Below are positions 14,990 through 23,664 of a stretch of DNA of 27,693 nucleotides, piece after piece. The position numbers and the translations under genes were made by a program. The notes below the pieces were generated by a model. It did not search any database, was not told the origin of the DNA, and saw only the letters and a list, made by a program, of their open reading frames with translations. Positions within the stretch are counted from its first letter, which is position 1; each line of letters begins with the position of its first letter. This stretch comes from an uncultured Lachnospiraceae bacterium (GTDB taxonomy: Bacteria > Bacillota > Clostridia > Lachnospirales > Lachnospiraceae), in assembly GCA_905197485.1 (NCBI GenBank), contig CAJJYZ010000034.1:1-27693 (forward strand), in the 5' to 3' direction.

Positions 14990-16330
14990 ATGAAACTCAC
15001 AAAAAAACAAATTTTACTCGTAAGCTTTATGTTATTTTCTATGTTCTTCGGTGCGGGAAACTTAATTTTCCCTCCGTTTTTAGGACAGAATGCCGGTGAA
15101 ACCATGCCGCTTGCAATCGCAGCCTTTTTGATTACAGCGGTTGCGCTTCCTGTATTAGGCGTCATCGTTGTCGCCAAATTTAACGGCCTTCAGAAACTAT
15201 CACAGAAAGTGAACTCCAAGTTTGCCATCGTATTTACAATTTTAATCTATCTCTCCATCGGACCTGGGCTTGGAATCCCGCGTGCCGCTTCTCTTCCATT
15301 TGAGATGGCAGTTGCGCCATACTTGCCGGAGAATGCAAACCTTACGGTATTTATGTTATTATTCTCTCTTGTATTCTTCCTGATTGCCGGATGGCTTGCC
15401 CTGACTCCGAATAAATTAGTAGAACGAATTGGGAAATTTTTAACACCGAGTTTGTTATGCTTGTTGCTCTTCGTTTTCTTCAGCTTCCTTTTCAAAGGAA
15501 CTGTAGACGTTGCTCCTGCACAGGAAGCTTATAGTGCGAATCCGTTTGTCAAAGGTTTCTTAGAGGGATATCTGACAATGGATACTATCGCTGCATTGAA
15601 CTTTGGTCTTGTTATCGCAACAACAATCGGAGCTTTTGGTATTAAAGAAAAGAAAAATGTCATGAAGTATACGGTAATGACAGGTGTTTTTGCAGGATGT
15701 ATCCTTGCAGGCGTTTACCTCATCCTTGCTTACATGGGTATGAGTTCTTCTGCAGTCTTCCCAATCCAGGAGAACGGCGCATGGACATTACGTTGTATCG
15801 TTCATGAATTATTCGGAGGCCCTGGAGCGATTGTATTGGCAGCAATCTTCACTCTGGCTTGTTTGACAACTTGTGTTGGTTTGATTACTTCTATCTCACA
15901 GTACTTCTCAACACTGACCAGCAAGCTTTCTTACCGCCATTGGGTATTCGTGATTACAGGCTTCTCATTCTTAATCTGTAATCAGGGCTTAAACATGATT
16001 TTAAGCATCTCCGTTCCTGTATTGGACGCTATCTACCCAATCTCAATCATGCTGATTGTCATGGGTCTGTGCGATGCCGTATTAAAACAGGTTGCTTTCG
16101 TCTATCCTTGTACAATCGGCGCCGTAGGTGTTGTCAGCGTCTTATATGCAGTTGAAAATCTTGGAGTAAACTTAGGAGTTGTAAGCGATGTGCTTCACAT
16201 GCTTCCATTATATTCTCTTGGACTTGGATGGGTGGTCGTTGCAGTTGCTGTTATCGCACTTTGTACTCTCGTTCATGTCGTAAGAAACTTAGATTTTGCG
16301 AAAAGCAGCTCTCTAAAAGTAGAGGACTAA
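14990..16330 (+). CDS. brnQ: Branched-chain amino acid carrier (BrnQ/LIVCS family)
   Basis: The 446-residue, highly hydrophobic protein with about 12 predicted membrane spans matches LIVCS-type Na+/H+-coupled carriers of Leu, Ile and Val. Family signatures are MFFGAGNLIFPPFLG near the N-terminus and SIGPGLGIPRAASLPFEMAV. ATG 14990 follows AAGGAGG (14977-14983), about 90 bases past the T-box terminator; an upstream in-frame ATG at 14888 falls in that terminator and is not used. Expression should rise when charged tRNA-Ile is scarce. A 17-bp perfect hairpin follows the gene. Confidence 0.97.
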   Translation: MKLTKKQILLVSFMLFSMFFGAGNLIFPPFLGQNAGETMPLAIAAFLITAVALPVLGVIVVAKFNGLQKLSQKVNSKFAIVFTILIYLSIGPGLGIPRAASLPFEMAVAPYLPENANLTVFMLLFSLVFFLIAGWLALTPNKLVERIGKFLTPSLLCLLLFVFFSFLFKGTVDVAPAQEAYSANPFVKGFLEGYLTMDTIAALNFGLVIATTIGAFGIKEKKNVMKYTVMTGVFAGCILAGVYLILAYMGMSSSAVFPIQENGAWTLRCIVHELFGGPGAIVLAAIFTLACLTTCVGLITSISQYFSTLTSKLSYRHWVFVITGFSFLICNQGLNMILSISVPVLDAIYPISIMLIVMGLCDAVLKQVAFVYPCTIGAVGVVSVLYAVENLGVNLGVVSDVLHMLPLYSLGLGWVVVAVAVIALCTLVHVVRNLDFAKSSSLKVED

Positions 16331-16342
16331 TTCTTTGATGAC

Positions 16343-16388
16343 AATCGGGGAAGCCGGAACTTATCATTCCGGCTTCCCCGATTTTATT
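16343..16388 (+). terminator. Strong hairpin terminator between convergent genes
   Basis: Bases 16343-16359 and 16367-16383 form a perfect 17-bp stem with a 7-base loop, then TTATTT on the plus strand. It ends brnQ and, being symmetric, probably also the sugar-sensing operon on the other strand, whose last stop codon abuts it. Confidence 0.9.
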
Positions 16389-17415
16389 TCGTCTCCTTTG
16401 ACAGAAAATCCTCTACATTTTCTTCTGTCACTTTAGCATACGGAAGATACACATACCTTCCTTTCTCAAATTCAATTTTCTCAATCCCTTTTCTTTCGAT
16501 AAGCGCACATGCCAAATCTGCCATGCTCTTCGCCTGTCCTTCCTTGTCATTGTAAACCGTTGCGGAAAGTTTCCCTTCTTTCACAGCCCTGAGCCCCACA
16601 TCGGTTCCATCCACTCCAAAAAATAATGGTCTCTCTTCATTGGCATATCCGAGTTCATTGTAGGCATCAATTGCTCCAAGCGCCATCTCGTCGTTATTCG
16701 CCAGAACCACTTCGATATTCTTCGGATACTGCTCTAACATCTGAATGGTCCGGTGTTTTGCCTGCATCCGGTTCCAGTTCGCAATGCCATAATCCAATCG
16801 TTCCAAAGCAATACCTTGCTCCTTCATCGTATCGACTACCGTTTCCGTACGAATAATCGCGTCCTGATGTCCGCTTTCCCCTTCCAATATCACATATTGA
16901 ATCTTGCCGTCCTGGTTCTTGTCTACAGAAGACTGTTCCCGTATCATCTTTGCCGCAAGTTCTCCCTGCATGATTCCTGACTGTTTCGCATCGGCGCCGA
17001 CATAGTAGAGTTTCTCCCACTGCATCAAATCCTCCATCACCGGCTCCCGGTTAAAAAATATGACCGGAACATCATTTTCCCGCACCATATCGATAATTTC
17101 CGATGGGTCTGTGCGGTCCGCCAGATTGACGCAGAGCAAGTCGCAGCCTTCGCTAATCATCTCCTGAATCTGGTCGTTTTGTGTTCTCTGGGAACCTGCC
17201 GCGTCCCGTACCGTCACAATCATATCCCGCTCCCCACATTCCTCTTTGAAACAATCCAGCAATTCATTCAAGAATACGTCCGACTGATTATAGCACGCTA
17301 CCCCAATATAATGCTGTTCTTTCACTTCTTCGCTTTTCTCCCCGCATCCTGCAAACAATAACATACTGATACAGCCGATGATTCCCGCTATCCGAAAATT
17401 TCTTTTCCCAAACAC
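16384..17415 (-). CDS. Galactose-binding lipoprotein, canonical domain order (likely sensory)
   Basis: The 343-residue type I periplasmic-binding-fold protein has a lipoprotein signal ending LLFAGC (C24). It aligns in normal order with E. coli MglB: YNQSDVFLN (D14/F16 equivalents), VNLAD (N91), VPVIFFNREP, the calcium loop DKNQDGKIQ, GHQDAIIR (H152/D154/R158), a Trp in NWNRM, NNDEMALG, FGVDGTD and TVYND. So it should bind galactose or glucose. Start GTG 17415 follows GGGAGGAG. It is the last gene after a response regulator, a kinase and another binding protein, without a permease, so it probably presents sugar to the kinase or feeds the mgl transporter. Its normal order contrasts with the permuted MglB at 25311-26588. 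Confidence 0.92.
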   Translation of the reverse strand: MFGKRNFRIAGIIGCISMLLFAGCGEKSEEVKEQHYIGVACYNQSDVFLNELLDCFKEECGERDMIVTVRDAAGSQRTQNDQIQEMISEGCDLLCVNLADRTDPSEIIDMVRENDVPVIFFNREPVMEDLMQWEKLYYVGADAKQSGIMQGELAAKMIREQSSVDKNQDGKIQYVILEGESGHQDAIIRTETVVDTMKEQGIALERLDYGIANWNRMQAKHRTIQMLEQYPKNIEVVLANNDEMALGAIDAYNELGYANEERPLFFGVDGTDVGLRAVKEGKLSATVYNDKEGQAKSMADLACALIERKGIEKIEFEKGRYVYLPYAKVTEENVEDFLSKETK

Positions 17416-17447
17416 GTTTTTACTCCTCCCATCTCGTCACGCATTTC

Positions 17448-18416
17448 CTACTGGCTCATGGTAAACAGGCTCTCTTGATTCTCTTTTGAAAATAATGTAT
17501 CCCGTCGAATCACTTTGTAAGAAACGTTTCCGTTTTGCGATTCTTCATTAGAATGCCGTATTTCTCCTACCATCTCACTGACACTCTGATACCCCATATT
17601 GAATTCATCCGGAACGACAAGACATTTCACCACATTTTTGTCCAGATAATACACTGCTTCCGTAGAATGTCCGATTCCATACACTGGAATATTGCCGGAC
17701 GTCTCTGTGGCATAATCTCCCCAGCGCACAAGACTTGTATCATCTAAAGCGAGAATCATATCCACTTCGGACTGCCCGTCCAGAAGTTCGTTTGGCGTCT
17801 CCTCAAAGTCGCCGGAGACAAACCACCGAACCTTCGCCCCAGCCTGTTCCAACGCTTCTCTGGCTCCCTGCTCTCTTGCCATCACAACCGGCGAGTCTGT
17901 CGTCTTGGAAAAGAAACCAATCTCGATTCCTTCCAAATCTCCTCCATAATCGCGAAGCACTTCCTCTGCCAATGTCTGTCCCATCTTCCGCTGGTCCGGC
18001 CCCACAATCGGAGGCGTCTCTCTTTCTTCTCCCGAAGTCCGGACATGCTCAATCAGTACAACTGGAATACGGATGTTCTTCAGCATGGCTTCAATATTTC
18101 CCCCTGCCACCGGTTGAAAAATCACGCCATCCACACCCTTTTTCACTTCCTGCTCAATGACACGCTTTTCTTCTCCTGCACTCCGCATCGTCCCCGTACT
18201 CACGACAGATACGTCCACCTTCCAATCCTCCGCCGCTTTCTCAAGTCCATATTTGAATGCAGACCACTCGATATCATCCGGATTCTGTACGATGACCGCT
18301 ATCTTCTCCCGCTCCTCTCCGTTTCTCTCCCACATCATGATAAGAGCCAGTATGACAACGAATACTGCCAATACGATTTCCACCAGAATAAACGTTTTCT
18401 TCTGTTTTTCTTTCAT
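17448..18416 (-). CDS. Membrane-anchored sugar-binding protein (XylFII/RbsB-like sensor)
   Basis: The 322-residue protein starts with an uncleaved-looking signal anchor (about 8-28, no lipobox) followed by a type I periplasmic-binding fold: KIAVIVQNPDDIEWSAFKYGLEKAAED, GVDGVIFQPV, PVVLIEH, then MILALDDTSLVRWGDY and IPVYGIGHS. Such anchored binding proteins beside YesM/LytS kinases act as sugar co-sensors, as XylFII does in Clostridium beijerinckii. It starts 3 bases after the kinase stop codon. The ligand is not evident, since the MglB contact residues are not recognisably conserved. It is followed after 32 bases by a second binding protein. Confidence 0.88.
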   Translation of the reverse strand: MKEKQKKTFILVEIVLAVFVVILALIMMWERNGEEREKIAVIVQNPDDIEWSAFKYGLEKAAEDWKVDVSVVSTGTMRSAGEEKRVIEQEVKKGVDGVIFQPVAGGNIEAMLKNIRIPVVLIEHVRTSGEERETPPIVGPDQRKMGQTLAEEVLRDYGGDLEGIEIGFFSKTTDSPVVMAREQGAREALEQAGAKVRWFVSGDFEETPNELLDGQSEVDMILALDDTSLVRWGDYATETSGNIPVYGIGHSTEAVYYLDKNVVKCLVVPDEFNMGYQSVSEMVGEIRHSNEESQNGNVSYKVIRRDTLFSKENQESLFTMSQ

Positions 18417-18419
18417 TTT

Positions 18420-20264
18420 CTACATGCCTCTATCTTTGATTTCTTCTTTGCTGAACGCATACCCTTTCTCCAGAATCTTACAATTCTCCTCCGTATATAA
18501 AATAGCCGGAACGCAGATGGAAACCGTTGTGCCTTCATCCCATTCGCTCTCAATCTTCACTCCGTAGTCCTTGCCGAATAAAATCTGAATCCTGTTATTG
18601 ACATTGATAAGTCCGACGCCCGAACCTTTCTTTGGCGCCCGATTCTCATCCGTCAGAAGATATTCTATCTCTTCTTCCGGTATTCCGATTCCGTTATCCG
18701 ATACGGACAGAATGCACATTCCGTCTTTCAACCTTCCGGTCACGCGAATCTCTCCCTGCTCATCTATCCCGCTGACTCCGTAATTGATTGCATTTTCAAG
18801 AATCGGCTGAAGCGTAAGTTTGACCGCACAGTAAGAATACAGTTCCGGTTCAATGTCAAATGTGACAACAAACGCATCCTTATACCGGACTCTCTGGATA
18901 TTCATGTAGCTTTGCGCATGCTGCAGCTCATCCTTAATGCTGATAATCGTGTGTCCTTTGGAAAGACTGATTCTAAATAGTTTCGCCAACTGTGAAATCA
19001 TAAACGTCGCTTCGTCATTTCTTCCGCCTTCTACCATCCACGTAATCGAATCCAGCGTGTTATATAGAAAATGAGGATTAATCTGGCTTTGCAATGCGTC
19101 CAGTTCACTTTTTCTTCTCTCCTTCTGTTCCCGCACAATTTCCTGCATCAATTCTTCATTGTGCCGATAGGAACTCTGAATCGACTCTCCGAGATGGCGT
19201 ATTTCCATAGAGCCTCCGATATAAATCTCCGGTTCTTTCCCCGCTTCATATTCTCGGACAGAATGATTCAACTTCAGAATCGGGCTGGAAATCTTCGCAG
19301 AAACGATACGGTTTACCACAATCAGCATCATCGCCATCAAAAGAACAAGCATCGTGATGACCTGCTGCACATTCAGCATCTCATGATTCATAATAGAGTC
19401 GGGAATCACTCCTATCAGCTTCCACCCCGTATAACTAATCGTATTCACAAGAACCTTCCTCTGCTTTCCTTCGAAGTTCTCGTCGTGAATCCCTTCTTTT
19501 AATTTCGCGGTAGAGTGATTGTTCTCCTTGAATTTTCCATTGTGAATCTGCATCTGCTTTGGATGGTAAATAATCTGTCCGTTTCCGTCGCACAGATAAT
19601 AATACTGTCCATTATCCATCTTATTTATCTGATTCATCATCCGGACAATGCTGGAATAATCCATGTCAACGAGCAGAATCCCCTTCTGAGACTGTCCATG
19701 ATTCATAAGCTCCACAACACGACTGGAGGATGTCACCCAATGATACCGCATTGTCCCGTCATCGAACAGATTCTGGATATGAGGCGTAGAAAAATGAATA
19801 TTCTCTATCTCCTCCATCGCCTGTCGGAACCATTCCTGCTCTGTCACATCCACGCCTTCTTTTTCAAAAGCAACCGGCTCCGCCGCCATCAGGTTTCCTT
19901 CACTGTCATAAATCGCGATACTTCTCAGATTGTTCTTGTTTGCCTCATATAGAAGCGCCAGCCCTTCCTGTATATCTTCATCCTGTTTCGCAAAATCATT
20001 TTCTTTGATGACGTTATAACATACCGCATCGGAAATCTGGCGCATATTCACAAGATAGTCCTCCAGGCTCTCCCCTGCCTGCTCCATCAATTTTTGCGTA
20101 CTTTCTATTGTCTCCTGCTCTACCTCGGTAGAAAATCGGATATATACCACAATTCCCATACACAGCACAGTCAAAACCGAGATGACTGTGAAGGTAATCA
20201 TAATCATGGACTGGATTCCTCCCGGTCTTAACTTCCGCAGACGCTCCATCAATTTCTCTTTCAC
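18420..20264 (-). CDS. Sensor histidine kinase, YesM/LytS type (dCache-HAMP-His_kinase)
   Basis: The 614-residue membrane kinase has TM1 at ~20-43, an extracellular Cache-type sensor domain (~45-295), TM2 at ~301-320 and a HAMP-like linker. The His_kinase motif INPHFLYNTLDSI puts the phospho-acceptor at H398; the ATPase domain has N491 in QPILENAINYG, DNGIGIP (523-529) and KGSGVGLINVNNRI. Start GTG 20264 overlaps the stop codon of the response regulator by four bases; an ATG at 20249 is an alternative. With the next two genes encoding extracytoplasmic sugar-binding proteins, it probably senses liganded binding protein. A ~25-residue hydrophilic tail follows the ATPase domain. Confidence 0.95.
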   Translation of the reverse strand: MKEKLMERLRKLRPGGIQSMIMITFTVISVLTVLCMGIVVYIRFSTEVEQETIESTQKLMEQAGESLEDYLVNMRQISDAVCYNVIKENDFAKQDEDIQEGLALLYEANKNNLRSIAIYDSEGNLMAAEPVAFEKEGVDVTEQEWFRQAMEEIENIHFSTPHIQNLFDDGTMRYHWVTSSSRVVELMNHGQSQKGILLVDMDYSSIVRMMNQINKMDNGQYYYLCDGNGQIIYHPKQMQIHNGKFKENNHSTAKLKEGIHDENFEGKQRKVLVNTISYTGWKLIGVIPDSIMNHEMLNVQQVITMLVLLMAMMLIVVNRIVSAKISSPILKLNHSVREYEAGKEPEIYIGGSMEIRHLGESIQSSYRHNEELMQEIVREQKERRKSELDALQSQINPHFLYNTLDSITWMVEGGRNDEATFMISQLAKLFRISLSKGHTIISIKDELQHAQSYMNIQRVRYKDAFVVTFDIEPELYSYCAVKLTLQPILENAINYGVSGIDEQGEIRVTGRLKDGMCILSVSDNGIGIPEEEIEYLLTDENRAPKKGSGVGLINVNNRIQILFGKDYGVKIESEWDEGTTVSICVPAILYTEENCKILEKGYAFSKEEIKDRGM

Positions 20265-21865
20265 TGCTTCGCATACTCCGTTCTATACTTCGATGGCGAT
20301 ACCCCAAATCTTCTCTTAAACACATAGCTGAAATAATTCGGGTCCGTATAGCCAACGCTTTTTGCAATCATATAGCTCTTCTCATCCGTCTCCACCAGTT
20401 TTCTGGCTGCTTTCTCCATCCGGTAATCCGTCAGATAGCCGATAAAAGAGTTCCCTGTTTCTTTCTTAAAAATCGTAGAAAAATAAGAATTTGAAACTCC
20501 CAGCACTTCACAAATCTTATCGAGAGAAAGTTCTTCATCCCGATAATTATTATGCACATATTCCTTTGCCTTTCTTATGACAGATTTCGTGGACTTTGAA
20601 CGCTCATTGACAATCCTGTCATGAAAAAGCAGGCTGATATGCAAAAGCCATTCTTTCAATCCATTCGGCTCCAAATCCAGAAGACGGCTGTAAAGCGCCC
20701 GTATTTCTTCCGAAAAATCTTCAATCTGAATATCATTGTTCACCGCAAACCGGTAAAGAGCGCTCATGAGTTCCATCACCGCAATCTGATGCTGCTGCAA
20801 AGACGTCACATTTGAAAACACATGATGAAAATAGGTATGGACTGATTTCTGAATGTCTTCTTCTGTTCCAAGACGAATCGTCTGGAATAAGGACGACAGT
20901 TCCTCATCATCCAAAGTATCTGAAACGCTCGCATCCTGCGGCGCAATCTCCTGAATGTTGATTGCTCTTGCCGAACCGTACAACACCCGATAGGAAATTG
21001 CTTCCCTTGCGCTTCGATAAGACTTCGGAAGCTCCATCAGCGTCTCGCAGACCTGTCCGATTCCGACTGTAACCGATACTCCCAGGATTCTCTGTAAGTA
21101 GCGGCAGAACTTATCGCATTCATCAGTTAATTCCGAAACCTGGTTCTCATGAACAAACTGTGCTATTAGAATCGTATCGTCCAGATAAGTAAAACACTTC
21201 ATCTGCCATTTTTCCGCCAGATGCTCTTTCGTCTGCTTGTAGACCGACGTCCGAAGCAACTGCGGATTCATCTCATCTGAAACTTTCGGAATCGTCGTGT
21301 GTACAACGAGACAGCAAAAAAAGTCTCCTGTAAATGTAATCTGATAATCGGACAGATATTTCGGTATCTCCTCTTCCCGCACTCTTCCTTCGATGAGAGA
21401 AGAATAGAAATTGGCTTTTAAGAATGGCAGAGATTCCAGATAATGTGCCTGAAGAATCTCCACGCTTTTCTTTTCCGCCATCTCCTGGTCCATCTTCTTC
21501 TTCAACCGCGCAAGCACGTTCGTAAGTTCAGACGCATTGAGCGGTTTCAGAATATATTCCTCGATTTCCAGGTGAATCGCTTCCTTTGCATATTCAAACT
21601 CATCAAATCCTGTAAAGAACAACACCTTTGTCTCCGGAAATTCTGCCCGGATGTGTTTGCACAATTCCATCCCGTCGATATAGGGCATCTTAATATCCGT
21701 CATCACCACATCCGGCTGGAATTCTTCCATCATTTCCAAAGCCTTCACGCCATTGTCCGCATGTCCGATTACCGAAAATCCTAACTCTTCCCAATGAATC
21801 TTTTTCAAAATAATCTGGATGACTTCTTCCTCGTCATCTACCAATAACAACGTATATGTATTCAT
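20261..21865 (-). CDS. Response regulator, YesN type (REC + AraC HTH)
   Basis: The 534-residue regulator has an N-terminal receiver domain (D10, D11, phospho-acceptor D57 in VVMTDIKMP, then EYILKPL) and a long middle region. The C-terminal AraC-type pair of helix-turn-helices covers roughly the last 105 residues (LSLDKICEVLGVSNSYFSTIFKKE and AKSVGYTDPNYFSYVFKRRFGVSPSKYR). ATG 21865 follows GGAG at 6 bases; the in-frame ATG at 21895 coincides with the predicted transcription start. It opens the sensory operon and overlaps the kinase by four bases. The likely target is the mglB promoter, by analogy with other sugar YesN systems. Confidence 0.95.
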   Translation of the reverse strand: MNTYTLLLVDDEEEVIQIILKKIHWEELGFSVIGHADNGVKALEMMEEFQPDVVMTDIKMPYIDGMELCKHIRAEFPETKVLFFTGFDEFEYAKEAIHLEIEEYILKPLNASELTNVLARLKKKMDQEMAEKKSVEILQAHYLESLPFLKANFYSSLIEGRVREEEIPKYLSDYQITFTGDFFCCLVVHTTIPKVSDEMNPQLLRTSVYKQTKEHLAEKWQMKCFTYLDDTILIAQFVHENQVSELTDECDKFCRYLQRILGVSVTVGIGQVCETLMELPKSYRSAREAISYRVLYGSARAINIQEIAPQDASVSDTLDDEELSSLFQTIRLGTEEDIQKSVHTYFHHVFSNVTSLQQHQIAVMELMSALYRFAVNNDIQIEDFSEEIRALYSRLLDLEPNGLKEWLLHISLLFHDRIVNERSKSTKSVIRKAKEYVHNNYRDEELSLDKICEVLGVSNSYFSTIFKKETGNSFIGYLTDYRMEKAARKLVETDEKSYMIAKSVGYTDPNYFSYVFKRRFGVSPSKYRTEYAKQ

Positions 21866-21903
21866 AACTTTCTCCATCTGCTTTTTTCGACTCATTTCTT
21901 TTT

Positions 21904-21932
21904 ATTATAACAAGGATAAAAAGGAATGTAAA
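21904..21932 (-). promoter_or_regulatory. Promoter of the sensory operon
   Basis: On the minus strand TTTACA (21932-21927), exactly 17 bases, then a perfect TATAAT (21909-21904). It shows that the two-component/binding-protein genes have their own promoter, separate from mglBAC. Confidence 0.82.
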
Positions 21933-21942
21933 TCTTCCGCAG

Positions 21943-21976
21943 ACAAAACGAAAGAGCCGGAAATTCCGACTCTTTC
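21943..21976 (-). terminator. Terminator of the mglBAC operon
   Basis: GAAAGAG and CTCTTTC arms (21950-21956 / 21970-21976) extended by an inner 4-bp stem form a hairpin followed on the minus strand by GTTTTGT. It lies between mglC and the sensory-operon promoter. Confidence 0.8.
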
Positions 21977-21990
21977 AGATTGTTTACCGA

Positions 21991-23646
21991 TTATTTTTTC
22001 TGTACATATTTCAGACAGTCCAAAGTTACCGCTACAAGAATAATGATACCTGAGAATACGAACTGAAGGTTTGTATCGATACCAAGAATTGTAAGAGAGT
22101 ATGTCAAAGCTGTGAAGATACATACACCGACTACAACACCTGAAATCTTACCAATACCACCTGTGAAGGATACTCCACCAACTACACAGGCTGCGATGGC
22201 ATCCATTTCCCATCCTTGTCCATAAGCTGCAGAACCTGAACCAACCATTCTTGCACACTCAAGCCATGAACCGAATCCATAGAGGATTCCGGCAAGGATA
22301 AATGCTCCGAGCATAACGCCGAATACGGAGATACCGGAAACCGCTGCCGCTTCCGGGTTTCCACCAACTGCATACAAGTTCTTACCGAATTTTGTCTTAT
22401 TCCAAATGAACCATACAATTACGATTGCTGCCACTGCCCAGAGAATAATTGTCGGGAATCCGTTTACTTTCGGAATCACCATGTTCGGGATTGTAGGCTC
22501 AATCGCACCAAAGGATACACCTTTTGTTGCGTATGTAACTAAACCGAAGATTACAAGCATGTTCGCCATTGTTGAGATGAACGGATGCATTTTAAACTTC
22601 GCGGTAAAGAAACCTGCGATTGTTGTAAAGAACGTACAAAGCAAAATACATAATACTAACGCGAGAAGAACTCTTGCTCCGATGGACATTTTCGTAAAAT
22701 CAAAAATATGTCCGAATACAGCGCCTGTGTTCACACCCTGATGCATAACGATTGTCGCAACTGTCATACCCATACCAACCATACGTCCGATGGAAAGGTC
22801 TGTACCTGTCAGAAGAATCAATCCCGCAACACCAAGCGCTAAGAACATTCGAGGCGAAGCCTGCTGAAGAATGTTCAATACGTTATTGTATGTCAGCAAT
22901 GACGTATTCTTTACAATCGGTGTGATAATACACAACGCGATAAAGATTAAGATAATCGCGATATACAGACCATTCTGCAGTAAGAAAGAACGTCTGTTAA
23001 ATGTATATTTGTAGTTCTCCCATTTCTGTGCCCTTGTCTCCATGAAAGAGAATTTGGAAAGACGAAGCATATCTAACAAATGATATTTGTGATTGAATGC
23101 TTCATGTCTGGAATCTTTGATATCCTGATAATCTTTCTGAAGTTCTATCTTCGCATTTGAGATTCTGTTCTTATAAACATATTTCTCATCTTTTGCCTCC
23201 TGTGGAGAAGACGCTTTTGCAAGAAGCTCTTTATGCTCTTTTTCAAGCTCTACCAATTTCTGTTGGTAGCGTTCTTTTGCACGAGCCTTCTCGGCTACGC
23301 AGCTTGCCTGAACCGGCTGATAGTATTCCTTATCAAAGTGTTCTTTCAAATACGCCTCTGCCTGTGCAATCAGCTTCGAAATCTCACCTTGGTTCTTTGC
23401 TTCTACTTGTTTTGCTTTCTCTAATTCTGCTTTATTCTTTTCAATACGTGCCGCTTTTTCTTCTTTGGAAAGCGTACGGTCTCTCTTGATTCCATCGATG
23501 ATATTCTGGTAAGAGAGGACTTTATCTGTTCCGTCAACTCTCAGACTATCAATCTGTTTCTGAATTTTACCAACGTAATCATCAATTGGCTGACGAAGCT
23601 GTAACTTCTCCTCCGCCGTAAGAATCTTATTATTTCCATTAGCCAT
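21991..23646 (-). CDS. mglC: MglC-type sugar ABC permease with a long N-terminal coiled-coil
   Basis: The 551-residue protein has its C-terminal ~330 residues as a BPD_transp_2 permease of the Mgl/Rbs type: about 8-10 membrane spans starting near LYIAIILIFIALCI, AGLILLTGTDLSIGRMVG, and AVGGNPEAAAVSGI with the EAA-like loop. E. coli MglC is about 336 residues. The first ~220 residues are hydrophilic, rich in Lys, Glu and Gln, with heptad-like coiled-coil segments and no signal peptide, so they should be cytoplasmic. ATG 23646 is favoured because GAGGGAGA lies about 10 bases upstream. It is the last gene of mglBAC. The role of the extension is unknown. Confidence 0.93.
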   Translation of the reverse strand: MANGNNKILTAEEKLQLRQPIDDYVGKIQKQIDSLRVDGTDKVLSYQNIIDGIKRDRTLSKEEKAARIEKNKAELEKAKQVEAKNQGEISKLIAQAEAYLKEHFDKEYYQPVQASCVAEKARAKERYQQKLVELEKEHKELLAKASSPQEAKDEKYVYKNRISNAKIELQKDYQDIKDSRHEAFNHKYHLLDMLRLSKFSFMETRAQKWENYKYTFNRRSFLLQNGLYIAIILIFIALCIITPIVKNTSLLTYNNVLNILQQASPRMFLALGVAGLILLTGTDLSIGRMVGMGMTVATIVMHQGVNTGAVFGHIFDFTKMSIGARVLLALVLCILLCTFFTTIAGFFTAKFKMHPFISTMANMLVIFGLVTYATKGVSFGAIEPTIPNMVIPKVNGFPTIILWAVAAIVIVWFIWNKTKFGKNLYAVGGNPEAAAVSGISVFGVMLGAFILAGILYGFGSWLECARMVGSGSAAYGQGWEMDAIAACVVGGVSFTGGIGKISGVVVGVCIFTALTYSLTILGIDTNLQFVFSGIIILVAVTLDCLKYVQKK

Positions 23647-23664
23647 ATTTATCATTCTCCCTCA

